A stretch of DNA of 7,209 nucleotides from Flavobacteriaceae bacterium (lineage in GTDB: Bacteria; Bacteroidota; Bacteroidia; Flavobacteriales; Flavobacteriaceae). The stretch spans positions 1 through 7,209 of the forward strand of contig WFMU01000500.1 in assembly GCA_015488935.1 (NCBI GenBank), written 5' to 3'. Positions 5,505 to 7,209 of this stretch are shown here, one piece after another. Both the position numbers and the translations under genes were made by a program. The notes under the pieces are model-generated. The model had not been told where the DNA came from, searched no databases, and saw nothing but the letters and a program-made list of their open reading frames with translations. How positions within the stretch are numbered: the stretch's first letter is position 1; each line of letters starts with the position of its first letter.

Positions 5505-7209
5505 TTACAAATCGTATTTTATAGAAAACATTAAATATCTTGGCTGTACAATGTATTGTGATGTACTTCTAAAATCTGTAGAAAAATAATCATCATTAAT
5601 ACTTTTGGTGTCTAATAAATTTATTACAGATGCTTTAAATTCCCATTTACTACCTTCTTTTTGATAGTATAGATTGGCATCTAAAAAATCGTAAATGTTT
5701 ACATTATTATTACTGTCTTTAAAATGATTGTATGCATAGTCTGCTGTTAAAATAAAGTTTTTCAAGAAACTAATTTCAACATTGGCAAATGGTTTGTTGT
5801 TGGCGGATTTTGCATTGTCGAATTTGCTTAATGTTGTTTCGTATCCTACTTCAAAATTTGGCCATTCGCTAAAGTTAGTTGTAAGACTTGCTTTATAGTT
5901 TTGTGTGGTATATTTTGTTTTGTTACTTATTACCATATTTGTTGGCAATGTTCTTAATCTGTAGGTATTTGCAACAGAAACATTTCCAGAAATGGATGCT
6001 TTAATTTTCTTGTACCGTTTAGAAATTCGCAATCTAGCAGATAAATTATCTTCTGGTTCTTCTATATTTAAAGATGAGTTTATTCGATCTATTCCAATAA
6101 ATCGCGATGTGTTTTTTATAACATTGTACTTTTTAGTATAATTAATTCCTCCAAAAATATTGGTAAATGAAAACCTGTTAAAATTAAAATAATTAATTCC
6201 ATATTTATGATATAATGCGTTGTCTAAATTTCTATTTCCTGCAGATAATAAATTGTACGATTTAAACAAAATTCCTTCAGCTAATTTTTGAATATCGATA
6301 AAATTGGTTGCAATACTGTAATTTAATCGAATACTTTCGGTACGTTTCAGTGCTATTTTTGCAGTAAAATCTGGTAGTAAATAAAATGGCGATTGTTTTA
6401 CTTGATTTCCTAATTGATTGTTTTTTGACGTGTATTGATGTGCACTAACTCCTGGTGTTAAGGTAAAAATTCCTGCTTGTAGTTTGTAATGTAATCCTAA
6501 AAAAATATCGGTGAAATTAAATTTTACATCGTTATTTAAATTGCTATTGGTAAAATTTACTACAGTATTATTATCTAAAGTTTGAAAGATGTTGGATTTT
6601 AATGTTTGTGTGTTTAACACAGAACCTAAAGTAAAATTTAGATTGGATTTATTGTTTAATATATAGTAATAATCTAGTGTAGCATCTAGTTTGCTTGTTG
6701 TTATTTTTTTATTTTGCGAAAGGTTAAAATCTGTTCCTTCGTTGGTCGTTGGTAGGTCTGTAAATCGCTGTGACGAATTTATAGAATTGTACAAAGGGTT
6801 GTTGGTTTCGTACAAATATTGCGATGCAAAAGAAAAAATATTTTTATCGTCTAGCGTATAATACATATTGGCACTTTGTTTTATAGAAAATGGTTTTTCG
6901 TTTTTATTGGTACTAATAGTATTGTTTCCTGTAATGCTCGAAAAAGAATTTGTACTGCCGTGTTCGCTTAAATCGGATTTTTTTGCGATAATATCATAAT
7001 CTAATTGAAATTTTGAGTTTGGTTTGTATCCAAAAGATAGTTTTAACAAGCCTAAATTATTATTTTGTTTGGTATTGTTGTTTGTAAGTTCTGTAATTTC
7101 GTTATTTTGATTGATATTTGATGTGGTACTCGAATTGGTTTGTAGTTCGGTTTCTGCATTAGAAAAAATAGCAAATCCACTAAAATCGAGATGTTTGTTT
7201 ATTGCTTGA
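5505..7209 (-). CDS. Outer-membrane beta-barrel protein, TonB-dependent receptor-like (5' end outside the window)
   Basis: The reading frame is open from its stop (TAA at 5505-5507) to the window edge, so 567 codons of the C-terminal part are visible and the true start lies beyond 7209. The visible part is almost entirely amphipathic beta strands separated by Asn/Ser/Thr-rich loops, as in the barrel of the OMP_b-brl_3/TonB-receptor-like proteins of Bacteroidota. Examples are LLKLSFGYKPNSKFQLDYDI, the FTLTPGVSAHQY-like strands, FNFNRFSFTNIFGGINYTKKY, a late SKWEFKASVINLLDTKSIN strand pair and the terminal PRYLMFSIKYDL. The family usually has a signal peptide, a carboxypeptidase-regulatory-like domain and a plug before the barrel; these would be in the missing part and cannot be confirmed. 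A TTG at 7047-7049 is not a credible start, since receptor-type sequence (LDFSGFAIFSNAETELQ) continues upstream of it. The transported substrate is unknown. The S46 peptidase gene lies 90 bases downstream on the same strand but is separated by a terminator and its own promoter. Confidence 0.85.
   Translation of the reverse strand, partial: QAINKHLDFSGFAIFSNAETELQTNSSTTSNINQNNEITELTNNNTKQNNNLGLLKLSFGYKPNSKFQLDYDIIAKKSDLSEHGSTNSFSSITGNNTISTNKNEKPFSIKQSANMYYTLDDKNIFSFASQYLYETNNPLYNSINSSQRFTDLPTTNEGTDFNLSQNKKITTSKLDATLDYYYILNNKSNLNFTLGSVLNTQTLKSNIFQTLDNNTVVNFTNSNLNNDVKFNFTDIFLGLHYKLQAGIFTLTPGVSAHQYTSKNNQLGNQVKQSPFYLLPDFTAKIALKRTESIRLNYSIATNFIDIQKLAEGILFKSYNLLSAGNRNLDNALYHKYGINYFNFNRFSFTNIFGGINYTKKYNVIKNTSRFIGIDRINSSLNIEEPEDNLSARLRISKRYKKIKASISGNVSVANTYRLRTLPTNMVISNKTKYTTQNYKASLTTNFSEWPNFEVGYETTLSKFDNAKSANNKPFANVEISFLKNFILTADYAYNHFKDSNNNVNIYDFLDANLYYQKEGSKWEFKASVINLLDTKSINDDYFSTDFRSTSQYIVQPRYLMFSIKYDL

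Noticed and set aside
7047..7049. TTG as the start codon of the barrel gene
   Set aside because: The frame stays open to the window edge and the upstream residues continue the same family's barrel sequence, so the gene is truncated by the window rather than starting here.
1..7209. CRISPR array, mobile element, toxin-antitoxin, phage or other defence system, or a tmRNA-linked integrated element
   Set aside because: No spaced direct repeats, transposase or integrase sequence, terminal inverted repeats or small paired genes were seen. The tmRNA 3' end is a common integration site, but the DNA after it leads straight into a terminator and the peptidase gene with no integrase.

Overview
The window is AT-rich DNA that looks like a chromosomal segment from a marine or environmental member of the Flavobacteriaceae (Bacteroidota). 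The evidence is the tmRNA with a GENN-type proteolysis tag, the promoter-like boxes matching the Bacteroidota TAnnTTTG pattern, signal peptides ending in A|Q, an S46 dipeptidyl peptidase and a C-terminal TonB-receptor-type beta-barrel. Genus cannot be fixed from sequence reading alone.

Layout. On the plus strand, 92-409 encodes a small alkyltransferase-like (ATL) DNA-damage-binding protein. It is followed by a predicted secreted or outer-membrane barrel protein (453-1205), which has its own consensus promoter. A short convergent intergenic region with a 12-bp hairpin separates these from a minus-strand gene (1383-2594) for a saccharopine dehydrogenase/alanine dehydrogenase-type NAD(P) oxidoreductase. 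That gene is transcribed divergently from ssrA (tmRNA, 2748-3141, plus). ssrA converges on a minus-strand S46 dipeptidyl peptidase (3246-5414), and the two share a long perfect bidirectional terminator. Upstream of the peptidase, also on the minus strand, is an outer-membrane beta-barrel gene (5505 to beyond the window end) that is cut by the window edge.

Function. This is mainly housekeeping content: ribosome rescue (tmRNA), alkylated-DNA recognition (ATL), amino-acid or keto-acid redox metabolism (Lys1-like enzyme), periplasmic peptide breakdown (S46 peptidase) and two envelope barrel proteins. Most genes have their own promoter or terminator, so the window reads as single-gene units rather than one operon. 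I found no mobile element, CRISPR array, phage gene or defence system, and no convincing new multi-gene system. The points most worth checking are the ATL active-site alanine, the glycine at the S46 specificity position, the Lys1-like enzyme of unknown role, and a terminator that abuts the peptidase promoter.
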